Positions 41,687-50,814 are shown, numbered from the stretch's first letter. The stretch is DNA of 64,000 nt from CAZZKE01 sp964655005 (GCA_964655005.1 CAZZKE010000006.1:16036-80035), one strand, 5' to 3'. The notes: generated by a model not told the origin, from the letters alone. A program made the numbers and translations.

Positions 41687-42865
41687 ATGTCTGCTTTTCG
41701 AACGAGCCTTATAAGTCTTGGCGCTGCGGCGCTATTGATAACGGGGGTAGCCGTTTCCCCCGCTTCCGCATTGGAAGGAAACCTCGGCAATTATGTCTTT
41801 ATCCCCAATCGCGAATCGGCGGATGTCGGTGTGATCGACACCCGCACCGATCAGGTAATCGCCCGCATCCAGGTGGGAAACGTTCCCCATCAGGTGGCGG
41901 TCTCCGAAACCCTGGGTAAGTTGGTCGCTTCCAATACCGAAGACAACACCGTGTCCATCGTCGACCTGAAGACGATGGAAACGACGACACTGGCCCTCGG
42001 CATGGAACCCGAACACATGCAAATAAGTCCGATGGGCAATCTTATCGCCGTCGGCAATATCGGCGAAGGAACCGTGTCCCTGATAAATCTTGAAAACAAT
42101 CAGGAAATACGCCGGGTCGCGGGCCTTCAGGAGCCACACAATTTGACCTTCAGCCCCGACGGTTCGCTTATCTACGTGGGTAATCTCGGGGCAAATATCG
42201 TCAGCGTGATCGATGTCGCCGAAGGCGCGGTGGTCAATGAGATCCAGGTTGGTGAACCGGCCGCCGTAGCCTCGTTGAAGGATAACGGAACGAGCGAGTA
42301 CCAGGGCGTTATAAATGTTACGCAAACTCCGAACGGTCGCCTTGGATTCGCCGCCTATGGTGAAGGAGACGTGATGGCGGTGATCGACTTGAGGACGCAA
42401 AAGAAACTCGGAACGCTGAAACTGGAAGACATCCCCTGGCGGGCCTACACCACCGCCGACGGGCGCTATATGATCGTTCCCAACAACGGGGACGATACGG
42501 TATCGGTATTTTCGACCTCGGCGCCGTACCGGGAAGTCGCCCTTCTCAAGGGCGGAGACGACATGACAGGCGTCAACACGGGCTGGTTCGAAACGACCGC
42601 TTTCGTTATTAGCCGGGGAGACAATAAGGTTGTCATTCTGGATTTGGTGAAAATGGAAAACGCCGGAGAAATCCTGCTTCCCGGCGGTTCACCGGAAACG
42701 GCGGTGACCTCGCCCGATGGCCTGAAGCTCTACGTGTCGATGAGCGGCACGGATGAAGTAGCCGTAATCGACACCCGCGAACGTAAACTGATTAAAAAAA
42801 TAAGCGGCATTGGAAAGGAGCCCTGGGGTGCCTTCATGGTCGGTTCGATTAACTACTGCCATTAG
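41687..42865 (+). CDS. Exported YVTN/YncE-type beta-propeller protein under cobalamin riboswitch
   Basis: A 392-residue protein with a signal peptide (residues 1-29, ASA-L) and about seven repeated blades, each with the pattern ...VIDT....V..I.VG..P..VA.S (for example VGVIDTRTDQVIARIQVG). It looks like the YncE/YVTN family of periplasmic propellers; an enzyme activity is not evident. The start ATG at 41687 has TTAGGAGAAA upstream; an in-frame ATG at 41654 lacks one. Lies downstream of the riboswitch and overlaps the next gene, so both are probably B12-repressed. The link to cobalamin is unexplained. Confidence 0.85.
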   Translation: MSAFRTSLISLGAAALLITGVAVSPASALEGNLGNYVFIPNRESADVGVIDTRTDQVIARIQVGNVPHQVAVSETLGKLVASNTEDNTVSIVDLKTMETTTLALGMEPEHMQISPMGNLIAVGNIGEGTVSLINLENNQEIRRVAGLQEPHNLTFSPDGSLIYVGNLGANIVSVIDVAEGAVVNEIQVGEPAAVASLKDNGTSEYQGVINVTQTPNGRLGFAAYGEGDVMAVIDLRTQKKLGTLKLEDIPWRAYTTADGRYMIVPNNGDDTVSVFSTSAPYREVALLKGGDDMTGVNTGWFETTAFVISRGDNKVVILDLVKMENAGEILLPGGSPETAVTSPDGLKLYVSMSGTDEVAVIDTRERKLIKKISGIGKEPWGAFMVGSINYCH

Positions 42866-43682
42866 GCTGATTGCGGTTGGGGCGATGCTTGGCGTCGCCC
42901 CAAGCGTTCTGGCGAATGATACATTTGATCCTGTCGAACAATGGCTGGACAGGGTCGCCGCCTATGCCCCTGCGGAATGGCGCCTGTCTGTTGATTCCAT
43001 CCGCCGAAAATGTGGCGGTGATATCCTGTGCGTCGCCCGTTACGTCGCCGCTTTCGACGACCGGGCGTATCTGCAAAAAATCAATCATCCCGACACCGAT
43101 ACCATCCGCTGGGTCAAGACGCGCACGTCCCTTAGCCTTGCCCGACGGATGGATGATGGCCGCATACTCCTTGCACTCAATCGTTTCGGCCGCAAGGCGG
43201 ACCGGGAAATCAGGAACGCCATCGACCGCCTGACCGATTCTCCGGACAATGGCGATATCATCCTCGATCTGCGGAAAAACAGCGGTGGCAACTTCGACCG
43301 CATGCTTCGGGTAGCCAGCCTGTTCACGGGACCCGTAAACAAAGCCGTGCTTCTGGTCGGCAACCGGGGGAAACGGCATTTTGCTTTTTTGTCGGGGAAT
43401 TCGCTATACGCCGCACGCCGGATAACTGTCCTTGTGGGGCCGGAAACGGCCAGTAGCGGAGAAATTCTGACCGCTTTACTGCGGCGGTACGCCGGCGCCG
43501 AGATCGTGGGCTCGCGCACATACGGAAAGGACTATCTTCTGCGGATCATTCCGGTCAATCAGGACTGGCGGCTTTTTTTTCCGGCCGAACGGGTCGAAGT
43601 GCCGGGTGAAACCATAAGCGGCGGCCTGCTGCCGGACCGACCGATCCCGGAATCCCTGGCCGATCTTCTGCGGGATCGCTAA
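42828..43682 (+). CDS. Exported S41-peptidase-like protein
   Basis: A protein of 284 residues. Start GTG at 42828 follows AGGAG by 8 bp and overlaps the preceding propeller gene by 38 bp, suggesting translational coupling. Residues 1-29 form a signal peptide (VLA-N). The S41 (CtpA/tail-specific) core is present: ILDLRKNSGGN, GPETASSGEILTALL with the nucleophile Ser, and GSRTYGKD with the Lys. There is no PDZ domain and an N-terminal part with two Cys (CGGDILC). Activity looks possible. Shares the cobalamin riboswitch leader. Confidence 0.82.
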   Translation: MPSWSVRLTTAIRLIAVGAMLGVAPSVLANDTFDPVEQWLDRVAAYAPAEWRLSVDSIRRKCGGDILCVARYVAAFDDRAYLQKINHPDTDTIRWVKTRTSLSLARRMDDGRILLALNRFGRKADREIRNAIDRLTDSPDNGDIILDLRKNSGGNFDRMLRVASLFTGPVNKAVLLVGNRGKRHFAFLSGNSLYAARRITVLVGPETASSGEILTALLRRYAGAEIVGSRTYGKDYLLRIIPVNQDWRLFFPAERVEVPGETISGGLLPDRPIPESLADLLRDR

Positions 43683-43722
43683 TGCCGCCGGGTCTTAATA
43701 AAAACCCGTGGTGAACAAAGAA

Positions 43723-43744
43723 GGCGGGACCTTTCGACCCCGCC
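43723..43744 (-). terminator. Hairpin between the S41 and fba genes
   Basis: GGCGGG / CCCGCC stem with a 10-nt loop; on the minus strand it is followed by TTCTTTG, so it may end the convergent fba transcript. A second stem CGGGT / ACCCG lies at 43689-43708. Confidence 0.55.
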
Positions 43745-43751
43745 CCCGTGA

Positions 43752-44816
43752 TCAGTTAATCTTCGGATCCAATTCTCCCGAAGCATAACGTTCGAACATA
43801 ACTTCCAGCGATTGCGCTTTGATTTTACTGGCGTTTCCGGCGGCACCAAAGGCTTCGTAACGGGACTTGCAAATTTCAGTCATGCCCTTGGTGGCTTCGG
43901 CCAGGAACTTGCGCGGGTCGAAATTTGACCTGTTTTCATCCAGGTGACGGCGGACCGATCCGGTCGAGGCCATGCGCAGGTCGGTGTCGATGTTGACCTT
44001 GCGCACACCGTGCTTGATGCCTTCGACTATTTCTTCCACCGGCACGCCGTAGGTCTGCCCCATCTCGCCGCCGTGATCGTTGATTATTTTCAGCCATTCC
44101 TGGGGCACCGAGGACGATCCGTGCATCACCAGATGGGTGTTGGGAATCCGGGCGTGGATATCCTTGATCCTGTCTATGGCCAGGATGTCGCCGGTCGGCG
44201 GGCGGGTAAATTTATAGGCGCCATGGCTGGTGCCGATGGCGATGGCCAGGGCGTCGACATTGGTCTTGGTGACGAATTCCGCGGCCTCGTCCGGATCGGT
44301 CAGCAACTGGTCCATTTCAAGCTTGCCTTCGGCGCCGACGCCGTCTTCGGCTTCCCCCTCGCCGGTTTCCAGCGAGCCCAGACAGCCCAGTTCACCTTCG
44401 ACCGAAACGCCGCAGTCGTGCGCCATTTCGACCACCCGGCGGGTAGTCTCGACGTTGTATTCGAAAGACGACGGGGTTTTGCCGTCGGCTTCCAGCGAGC
44501 CGTCCATCATTACCGAACTGAAACCGGATTGTATTGATCGCTGGCAAACGGCGGGGCTGCTGCCATGATCCTGGTGCATACAAACGGGAATGTGCGGATA
44601 GGCTTCTATGGCGGCCAGGATAAGATGCCGCAGGAATGGCTCGCCGGCGTACTTGCGCGCCCCGGCGGAGCCCTGCAAAATTACCGGGCTGTCGGTCGAA
44701 TCGGCGGCGATCATGATCGCCTTGACCTGTTCCATGTTATTGACGTTAAAGGCCGGCAAACCATAACCGTTTTCCGCCGCGTGATCGAGAAGCTGACGCA
44801 TCGATACCAGTGCCAT
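43752..44816 (-). CDS. fba: Fructose-bisphosphate aldolase, class II
   Basis: A 354-residue Zn-dependent aldolase. The Zn-site His cluster is in PVCMHQDHGSSP, with GELGCLGS, IAIGTSHGAYKF and LVMHGSSSVPQEW following. It is the CbbA-type subgroup common with Calvin genes; it also uses sedoheptulose-1,7-bisphosphate in this pathway (family knowledge). Last gene of prk-tkt-fba, 46 bp after tkt. Confidence 0.95.
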   Translation of the reverse strand: MALVSMRQLLDHAAENGYGLPAFNVNNMEQVKAIMIAADSTDSPVILQGSAGARKYAGEPFLRHLILAAIEAYPHIPVCMHQDHGSSPAVCQRSIQSGFSSVMMDGSLEADGKTPSSFEYNVETTRRVVEMAHDCGVSVEGELGCLGSLETGEGEAEDGVGAEGKLEMDQLLTDPDEAAEFVTKTNVDALAIAIGTSHGAYKFTRPPTGDILAIDRIKDIHARIPNTHLVMHGSSSVPQEWLKIINDHGGEMGQTYGVPVEEIVEGIKHGVRKVNIDTDLRMASTGSVRRHLDENRSNFDPRKFLAEATKGMTEICKSRYEAFGAAGNASKIKAQSLEVMFERYASGELDPKIN

Positions 44817-44862
44817 AATTGGATTTCCCTGTCTGTTTTAATGTCTGCTGTCTTGGGTTAGA

Positions 44863-46839
44863 TTACAGCCGCGCCTTGGCCTGGGCGACAACATTTTCCG
44901 CCGTAATGCCGAAATGTTTATACAGATCGCTAGCCGGGGCCGAGGCGCCGAATCCGGTCATGCCGACAAAACCGCCGTCGGGACCCAGGTATTTGTCCCA
45001 GCCGAACCGTATGGCCGCTTCGACGCCGACCTTGACTGTACCCTCGCCCAGCACTTTCTTGCGATATGCCGGGGATTGCAGGTCGAACAGTTCCCAGCAT
45101 GGCATGGAGACGACGGCGGTCGGGGTTCCGCCAGCCTGCAAGGCATCACGCGCCGCCATGGCGATTTCCACTTCCGACCCGCTGGCCAGCAGTGTGACCT
45201 TGCGCCGCGCCGCGCCACCATCGGCTTCGGCCAGCACGTAGGCGCCCTTGGCCGTCATGTTGGTTTTTTTGTGGGTGGTGCGCTGGGGCGCCAGCCCCTG
45301 CCGGGTCAGCACCATGCCGGACGGGGTGTTCTGCTGTTCCAGCGCGACCTGCCAGCATTCCGCCGTTTCGACCACGTCGCATGGACGGAACACGTTGAAG
45401 TTGGGCATGGCGCGAAGCATGGCCAGGGTTTCCACCGGCTGGTGGGTCGGGCCATCTTCGCCAAGGCCGATTGAATCATGGGTCAGCACATAGATAACCC
45501 GCTGCCGCATCAACGCCGACAGGCGCATGGCGCCCTTCATGTAATCGGCGAATACCGCGAATGTGCCGCTGTAGGGGATGAACCCGCCGTGCAGGGCCAG
45601 GCCGTTCATCACCGCGGCCATGGCGTGTTCGCGCACCCCGTAATGAATGTAGCGACCGGAGAAATCCTTGTTGGTGATCGATTTGGTCGAAGAGGTTTTG
45701 GTGTTTACCGATCCGGTCAGGTCGGCCGAGCCGCCGATCATCGCCGGGATGGCGGCGGTCAGGACCTCCAGCACCTTGCCGGATGCCTGACGGGTCGCCA
45801 GCTTCGGCCGTTCCTTGGCCATCTGGGCCTTGAAGGCGTCCAGCTTGTTTTCCCAGCCGGTCGGCAGTTTGCCCTTGGCGGCGCGCTTGAAAGCCGCCGC
45901 ATTTTTCATTTTGGCGGTCCGTTTTTCCCAGCCCAGGCGGTCCTTGACGCCGCGGGCGCCGGCCTGACGCCAGGCATCGAGGATATTTTTCGGAATCACG
46001 AACGGCCCGTGACGCCAGCCCAGGCCCTCGCGCATACCCTGAATTTCGGCCTCGCCCAGGGGAGCGCCATGGGTGTCGTGAGTGCCGGCCTTGGTCGGGG
46101 CGCCGTAACCGATGATCGTCTTGCAGGCGATCAACGACGGGCGGGCCGATTTTCTGGCCTTGGCGATGGCCCGCTTGATGGCGACGGGGTCGTGGCCATC
46201 TACGGACTGAGTGTCCCAGCCCGAAGCCTCGAAGCGCTTGCACTGATCGTCAGACGTGGTCAGGTTGGTGGCGCCGTCGATGCAGATATCGTTGTCGTCC
46301 CACATTACGATCAATTTGTTCAGCTTCAGATGGCCGGCCATGGAAATTGCTTCCTGGCTGATCCCTTCCATCAGGCAGCCGTCGCCGGCGATAGCGTAGG
46401 TGTGGTGATCGACCACCCCTTCCCCGTGCCGGTCGCGCAGCATTTTTTCGGCCAGCGCGAAACCGACCGCCGTGGCAATGCCCTGGCCCAAGGGGCCGGT
46501 GGTCGTCTCGATACCGTCGATGTGGCCGTATTCCGGGTGCCCGGCGGTCTTCGAGCCAAGTTGGCGGAATTTCCTGATGTCCTTGATTGTCAGCTTGTAG
46601 CCGGACAGGTGCAGCAGCGAATACAACAACATGGAGCCATGCCCGGCCGACAATACGAAGCGGTCCCGATCGAGCCATTTCGGCGCCTTGGGGTCGAATT
46701 TCAGAAATTTGGTAAACAGCACGGTGGCCACATCGGCCATGCCCATGGGCATTCCGGGGTGACCGGATTTGGCGGCCTGAACGGCGTCAACCGACAGAAA
46801 CCGGATAGCGTTGGCCATTTCTTTGTGAGTAGCGGTCAT
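44863..46839 (-). CDS. tkt: Transketolase
   Basis: A 658-residue thiamine-diphosphate enzyme. The TPP motif runs GDGCLMEGISQEAISMAG (about residues 155-172) with WDDNDICIDG; the pyrimidine domain has GVREHAMAAVMNGLALHGG. Full length for the family. It transfers two-carbon units in Calvin-cycle regeneration. Located 43 bp after prk on the same strand. Confidence 0.97.
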   Translation of the reverse strand: MTATHKEMANAIRFLSVDAVQAAKSGHPGMPMGMADVATVLFTKFLKFDPKAPKWLDRDRFVLSAGHGSMLLYSLLHLSGYKLTIKDIRKFRQLGSKTAGHPEYGHIDGIETTTGPLGQGIATAVGFALAEKMLRDRHGEGVVDHHTYAIAGDGCLMEGISQEAISMAGHLKLNKLIVMWDDNDICIDGATNLTTSDDQCKRFEASGWDTQSVDGHDPVAIKRAIAKARKSARPSLIACKTIIGYGAPTKAGTHDTHGAPLGEAEIQGMREGLGWRHGPFVIPKNILDAWRQAGARGVKDRLGWEKRTAKMKNAAAFKRAAKGKLPTGWENKLDAFKAQMAKERPKLATRQASGKVLEVLTAAIPAMIGGSADLTGSVNTKTSSTKSITNKDFSGRYIHYGVREHAMAAVMNGLALHGGFIPYSGTFAVFADYMKGAMRLSALMRQRVIYVLTHDSIGLGEDGPTHQPVETLAMLRAMPNFNVFRPCDVVETAECWQVALEQQNTPSGMVLTRQGLAPQRTTHKKTNMTAKGAYVLAEADGGAARRKVTLLASGSEVEIAMAARDALQAGGTPTAVVSMPCWELFDLQSPAYRKKVLGEGTVKVGVEAAIRFGWDKYLGPDGGFVGMTGFGASAPASDLYKHFGITAENVVAQAKARL

Positions 46840-46882
46840 CTCTTGAAATCTCCCGTTATGTATTCGTAATAAATAAATATAA

Positions 46883-47836
46883 CTAGATGGCGTGATGCCC
46901 CAGCGCCGCCTTGACCATGTGGTAGGTGATCATCAGTTGCGACAGGGCCAGCGGATGGCTGATTGAACGGTTGTTGTCATCGTCGGTAAAGGCGCCGACA
47001 TTATCACGCAGGTGCTGGGCCTCGGGGATCAGCTCCCAGAGCAGATTTTCCATCGCGCTGGCCCGTTCGTCGCCGACGTCTCCGGCAATATCAAGGACAT
47101 CCACCGGTTTGCCGTCGATATCCCTGGCCAGTTCCAGCCGCAGGCCCTTCTTGGCGCCGACTTCCAGGATCGGCGTCAGGTCCGGGTGCGGCAGGGTCGG
47201 ACGCAGGGTATGGCGCACATTCAAATTGGCCCCGGTTTCATGTTCCCGGCCATCGGGCTGATAAAAGTTCACGACCATATCGGCGAAGGTGCGCTGGGGT
47301 TGAATGAAATTGATACTGTCATCGACTCTCTTCGCCAGGGATTTGATTACGTCTAGTTCATCGTATCCGCGCTTGGTGCAGTCGCGCCGGATTTTCCATT
47401 TGACCCGCAGGTTTTCGGTCGGCTCCAGATAGACCTTGACATCGTAGGCGTCCCGCATGGCCCGGGTTGAATATCCCAGCAGCCCTTCCATAATTATGTA
47501 TTCGCGGGGCTCCACATAGACCGGTCGGTCCAGGGTTCCCTGACGGTGATTATAGATCGGTTTCAGTATCGGCTTGCCTTGCCGCAGCAAGCGGATGTGC
47601 TGTTCCAGAATTTCGATGTAATTACATTCGGGGTCGAGCGCCGAAAGGCCGTTTTCGGCCCGTTCCAGACGATCATAGCGGTGGTAATCGTCGGTGCAGA
47701 TGGTGACCACCTTGTCCGGCCCCAGAATATTGGCGATGCCTTCCGTCAGGGTCGTCTTTCCGGCCGCCGAATCCCCGACAATTCCCAGTATGATCGGTCG
47801 ATCGATACGCTTGAACGGCACTACGGAGCCTTCCAT
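46883..47836 (-). CDS. prk: Phosphoribulokinase
   Basis: A P-loop kinase of about 317 residues forming ribulose-1,5-bisphosphate. Walker A is GIVGDSAAGKTTL (near residue 16); CTDDYHRYDR and VEPREYIIMEGLLGY follow. It differs from the short proteobacterial type (which opens with SSGAGTTTV-like P-loop) and resembles the longer, cyanobacterial/plant-like branch. Start is uncertain: ATG at 47836 chosen; an ATG at 47908 and a downstream GTG are alternatives, none with a strong ribosome site. Followed by tkt and fba; preceded by a LuxR-type gene. Confidence 0.9.
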   Translation of the reverse strand: MEGSVVPFKRIDRPIILGIVGDSAAGKTTLTEGIANILGPDKVVTICTDDYHRYDRLERAENGLSALDPECNYIEILEQHIRLLRQGKPILKPIYNHRQGTLDRPVYVEPREYIIMEGLLGYSTRAMRDAYDVKVYLEPTENLRVKWKIRRDCTKRGYDELDVIKSLAKRVDDSINFIQPQRTFADMVVNFYQPDGREHETGANLNVRHTLRPTLPHPDLTPILEVGAKKGLRLELARDIDGKPVDVLDIAGDVGDERASAMENLLWELIPEAQHLRDNVGAFTDDDNNRSISHPLALSQLMITYHMVKAALGHHAI

Positions 47837-47951
47837 CAGATAATCCGCCCTGCAAAAAAAACTCACTGAGCCATGGTTCGGATAATTCGACTTCGCGGGC
47901 CAATCCAAAACACCCTCAAGGGGGGTAGTAAATCTCTTACGAGGGGGGCGA

Positions 47952-47968
47952 ACCCTACCCGTTAGGGT
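47952..47968. promoter_or_regulatory. Palindrome upstream of prk
   Basis: ACCCTA-N5-TAGGGT inverted repeat, lying upstream of prk and after the stop of the LuxR-type gene. It contains the CCTACCC half-site also present at 48638-48655. Confidence 0.5.
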
Positions 47969-47971
47969 AAG

Positions 47972-48592
47972 TCAGCCCATGCGGGTTCGGAGGAAACAGG
48001 CGACCGCCTGCGAGCGGTTTTTGACATTCAGTTTGCTGTACAGGTTCTTGAGGTGAAATTTAACCGTGTTCAGGGATATCCCCAACTCACCGGCGATCTG
48101 CATATTGGTATGCCCCTCGGATAATGACGACAGCAGTTCCTGTTCGCGGGTGGTCAGGGCGTCGAACGGGTCATTGGCCGGGTTGCTCATATCCATGAAG
48201 GGAAACACCATGCGGCCCTCGGCAACGGCGAGAATGGTTTCGACCAGCCGTTCCGGGCTTTCGCCCTTGCCGCAAAAACCGGCGCCGCCCAACTGCATAA
48301 CCTGGCGTGGCACATCGGGCGAGGCATTGCCGGTATAGATGATGATTTTCGGCGTCGGCTCGCGGGTTTCGGCCAGCGCCTTAAGAACGCCCCGGCCATC
48401 CAGATAAGGCATGTTCCAGCCGATAACGCCAATATCGAATGTCATGCGCCGAACCGCTTCCAGGAAACGGTCGCCATCGGCCGCCGTCGCCAACAGCATG
48501 AAGCGGTCATCCTTATCGATCAAATTGGCGATCCCACCCTGGATCAGGGGCGATTTGTCGGCGACTACGATATCGATGGTTTGTTCTGCCAT
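47972..48592 (-). CDS. LuxR/NarL-type response regulator with degenerate receiver
   Basis: A 206-residue protein: receiver domain (residues 5-120) and LuxR helix-turn-helix (about 140-200, LTTREQELLSSLSEGHTNMQIAGELGISLNTVKFHLKNL). In the receiver the usual phosphate-accepting Asp of LLDLNMP is replaced: the segment reads VIGWNMPYLDG, so Gly stands at that place. The acidic pair is weak (VADKS) but the Lys (FCGKGES) remains. It is probably not controlled by phosphorylation in the normal way. Directly upstream of prk, 63-136 bp, so control of the prk-tkt-fba operon is likely (inference). Confidence 0.88.
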   Translation of the reverse strand: MAEQTIDIVVADKSPLIQGGIANLIDKDDRFMLLATAADGDRFLEAVRRMTFDIGVIGWNMPYLDGRGVLKALAETREPTPKIIIYTGNASPDVPRQVMQLGGAGFCGKGESPERLVETILAVAEGRMVFPFMDMSNPANDPFDALTTREQELLSSLSEGHTNMQIAGELGISLNTVKFHLKNLYSKLNVKNRSQAVACFLRTRMG

Positions 48593-48637
48593 AACCTACA
48601 TAAGATTTATGTAATGTATGGCGAATATAACCCATAA

Positions 48638-48655
48638 GGGTAGGAATGCCTACCC
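48638..48655. promoter_or_regulatory. Palindrome upstream of the LuxR-type gene
   Basis: GGGTAGGAATGCCTACCC, 7-bp perfect arms with a 4-nt centre, 45 bp before the LuxR-type start codon. It overlaps a second inverted repeat ACCC-ATAA-GGGT at 48630-48641. LuxR-type dimers bind such 18-20 bp sites, so autoregulation is plausible. Confidence 0.6.
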
Positions 48656-48727
48656 CGATTTTTTCGATAGCCTGAAAGTGGCCCGAAAAATATGTCTGCA
48701 CCTACCCTTTCCGGGGGCAACGGGGCA

Positions 48728-50086
48728 TTACCCGAACATGTCCTTAAAGCTTTCTTCTGCCCAGGCGAAGGCCTTCTGACCCTTTTCCGCATCGCGTTCG
48801 TTAACCGCAAAATTTTCCTGATGCGTCCATTGCCCGGTAGCCGGATCGATTTTGTACTTTGTGCTGACCATAACCGCCTCTACCGGGTCGGCGTTGACCA
48901 CCGAATAGCAAAGCGTATGCGGGCTTTCCCAGGCTACCTGCCGGCCCTGGGCGCGGGCCGCGATAAGTTTTGCCAGGTACATCCCTTCGGTCCGCGCCGT
49001 TTCACCGCTTTTGGAAAACGGCATGGGGCGGCAATCGCCGGCGATGTAGATATTGGCCAGGTTTTTCCCGTCCGGCCTGGCGTTATAGGTCAGGGGGTCG
49101 ATGGCCGCTTCTTTCTGGGCGCTTTTGGGATCGACGAATCCCAGGCGTTCGAGCAGACGCGAGCCGCGAATACGGGGGTAGATGGCGGCATCGTCGAAGG
49201 CCAGATCATCGAACCCGCTGGTGATGATTTTTTGTTCCGCATCGACGCCTTCGATTACCGTCGATGGCATGTATTCAATATAATCGGCGTAAAGCTCCGA
49301 AAACGCGGCCAGGAAGCCCTCGGCCTCGACCGCCGGTTCCTCTCTGGGGTCGATCAGCATGACCTTGCCCTTGATTCCATCGCGCTTGAATACGCCGGCG
49401 ATCATACAGGCCCGTTCGTATGGGGTCGCCGAACAACGGTAAATTCCGGGCGGCGCCGTCAAGGCGAAAACGCCGCCCTTGAAATTGTCCACCTTGTTGC
49501 GCAGGGTCAGGTGTTCCGACCCCGACACGTAACCCGCCGGATAGTTGGTTTGCAGCATATTAACCGCTTCCGGGTCGGTGACTCCGAACGAGGCATAGTC
49601 GTAATCGACGCCGGGCGCCAGAACCAGATCGTCATAAGCCAGCCAGCCCTGATCGGTATAGGCCTTGTTGGCATCGCGATCTATATCGATAAGACAGGCG
49701 TTAAAGTAGATGTAGCCGTTGTTGCGGGCGCCATCCAGATAGCTGTGGGTTAGTGTTTCCAGGGCCGTCGCCCCGGCAATCCACAGGCCGCTCAGGGGAT
49801 GCGACATAAACATCGAGCGCCGTTCGACCAGCACCACGTCCAGTTCCGGATCGTTGACTACAAGGTATTTGGCGATGGTCAGGCCGGACCAGCCGCCGCC
49901 GACAATAACCACCCGCCGCCCCCTGGCCGCCGGCAGATCGGCGGCGCGACCGACCGTCTCGCTTATCGCCGCCAGCGCCGGGCCGGAGCGTAAAACCGCG
50001 CCCCCCGCCCCGGCGGCGGCCAACCCGACCGTCGCCAGCTTGCCAAAATCGCGGCGCGATATGTTTCCATCGGTTTTTTCGGTCAT
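48728..50086 (-). CDS. fccB: Sulfide dehydrogenase flavoprotein (FccB/SoxF-like)
   Basis: A 452-residue FAD protein of the flavocytochrome c sulfide dehydrogenase group. A twin-arginine signal (SRRDFGKLA) covers the first ~35 residues. The dinucleotide-binding motif is VVIVGGGWSGLTIAKYL and the FAD-loop region MFMSHPLSGLWIAG follows. Two candidate redox-active Cys are in NACLIDI? no conserved pair can be assigned from sequence alone; CSATPYERACMIAG is near residue 190-210. The start at 50086 has GGGAG upstream. No cytochrome subunit gene is adjacent. Confidence 0.85.
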   Translation of the reverse strand: MTEKTDGNISRRDFGKLATVGLAAAGAGGAVLRSGPALAAISETVGRAADLPAARGRRVVIVGGGWSGLTIAKYLVVNDPELDVVLVERRSMFMSHPLSGLWIAGATALETLTHSYLDGARNNGYIYFNACLIDIDRDANKAYTDQGWLAYDDLVLAPGVDYDYASFGVTDPEAVNMLQTNYPAGYVSGSEHLTLRNKVDNFKGGVFALTAPPGIYRCSATPYERACMIAGVFKRDGIKGKVMLIDPREEPAVEAEGFLAAFSELYADYIEYMPSTVIEGVDAEQKIITSGFDDLAFDDAAIYPRIRGSRLLERLGFVDPKSAQKEAAIDPLTYNARPDGKNLANIYIAGDCRPMPFSKSGETARTEGMYLAKLIAARAQGRQVAWESPHTLCYSVVNADPVEAVMVSTKYKIDPATGQWTHQENFAVNERDAEKGQKAFAWAEESFKDMFG

Positions 50087-50249
50087 GGCGCTCCCGCATG
50101 TAAAATTATATTCATAGAAGCTTATTCGTCTACGCACGGCAACGTTAAAAAAGGCGGCGGATATCACGTTTTCGTCAATCAGAGAGATTAAATACATGAC
50201 TCGCCGTTATAAAAGGATCATTTTCTTCGTCCGCCCTTTTTCGTGATGA

Positions 50250-50555
50250 ATGTGCGCCTTGGCCAAACTGAAAAAACTAATCGACGCCGCCAACGGCCCA
50301 TCCGGCCAGCTTGACCGGGCCGTTTCCGACGCGTTGGGCGTTCCCCTCCGCGATTATTCCTCGTCGGTCGATGCCTGCCTCGGGCTGATCCATGATCTGC
50401 TGCCCGGCGCCCATTGGCATGTCGGCCGGGCCGATGACGGGGTCTCGCTATACGCCTCATTGAGCCGGGGGCGGCGGCGCGCCGAAAATACAAACACCAC
50501 AGTGCCGCTGGCATTGTTGACGGTGATCGCGGCATTGACCGAAAAACCGGACTGA
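50250..50555 (+). CDS. Small protein resembling a phage ABA-sandwich domain
   Basis: A 101-residue protein: LKKLIDAANGPSGQLDRAVSDALG, then a segment LLPGAHWHVGRADDGVSLYASLSRG and an A/L-rich end (VPLALLTVIAAL). Small alphaproteobacterial proteins with this pattern are grouped with phage ABA-sandwich domains; the assignment is from memory of the pattern. Start choice (ATG 50250) is uncertain; it overlaps only a shadow frame on the other strand. Monocistronic between fccB and a decayed patch. Function unknown. Confidence 0.6.
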   Translation: MCALAKLKKLIDAANGPSGQLDRAVSDALGVPLRDYSSSVDACLGLIHDLLPGAHWHVGRADDGVSLYASLSRGRRRAENTNTTVPLALLTVIAALTEKPD

Positions 50556-50814
50556 CCGCCCGCAAACGACGGAAGCGCGGCTCCACAGTATCTTTGTGAA
50601 CAACCTTTATTTTGCCAGAAATCAGGGGATGATGGGATGGCTGACGGGAAGAGACCGTTTCGCCCTCTAAGGCCCGGAAAATTGCGGTTTTTAGTTCGTC
50701 CGGTTCATCGCCTTTGTACCCATACTTTATACCCATGGAAAGGATTATGGACTGGCCCCCATTTGAACCGGACAGCCTGACATAGTCCGGAGGCTTAAGG
50801 ATATCCTTGAGCAT
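50556..50814. other. Non-coding/decayed stretch
   Basis: About 260 bp with no convincing gene on either strand. A long minus-strand frame runs through it but is antisense to neighbouring genes and has biased composition, so I treat it as a shadow or a remnant. Confidence 0.5.
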
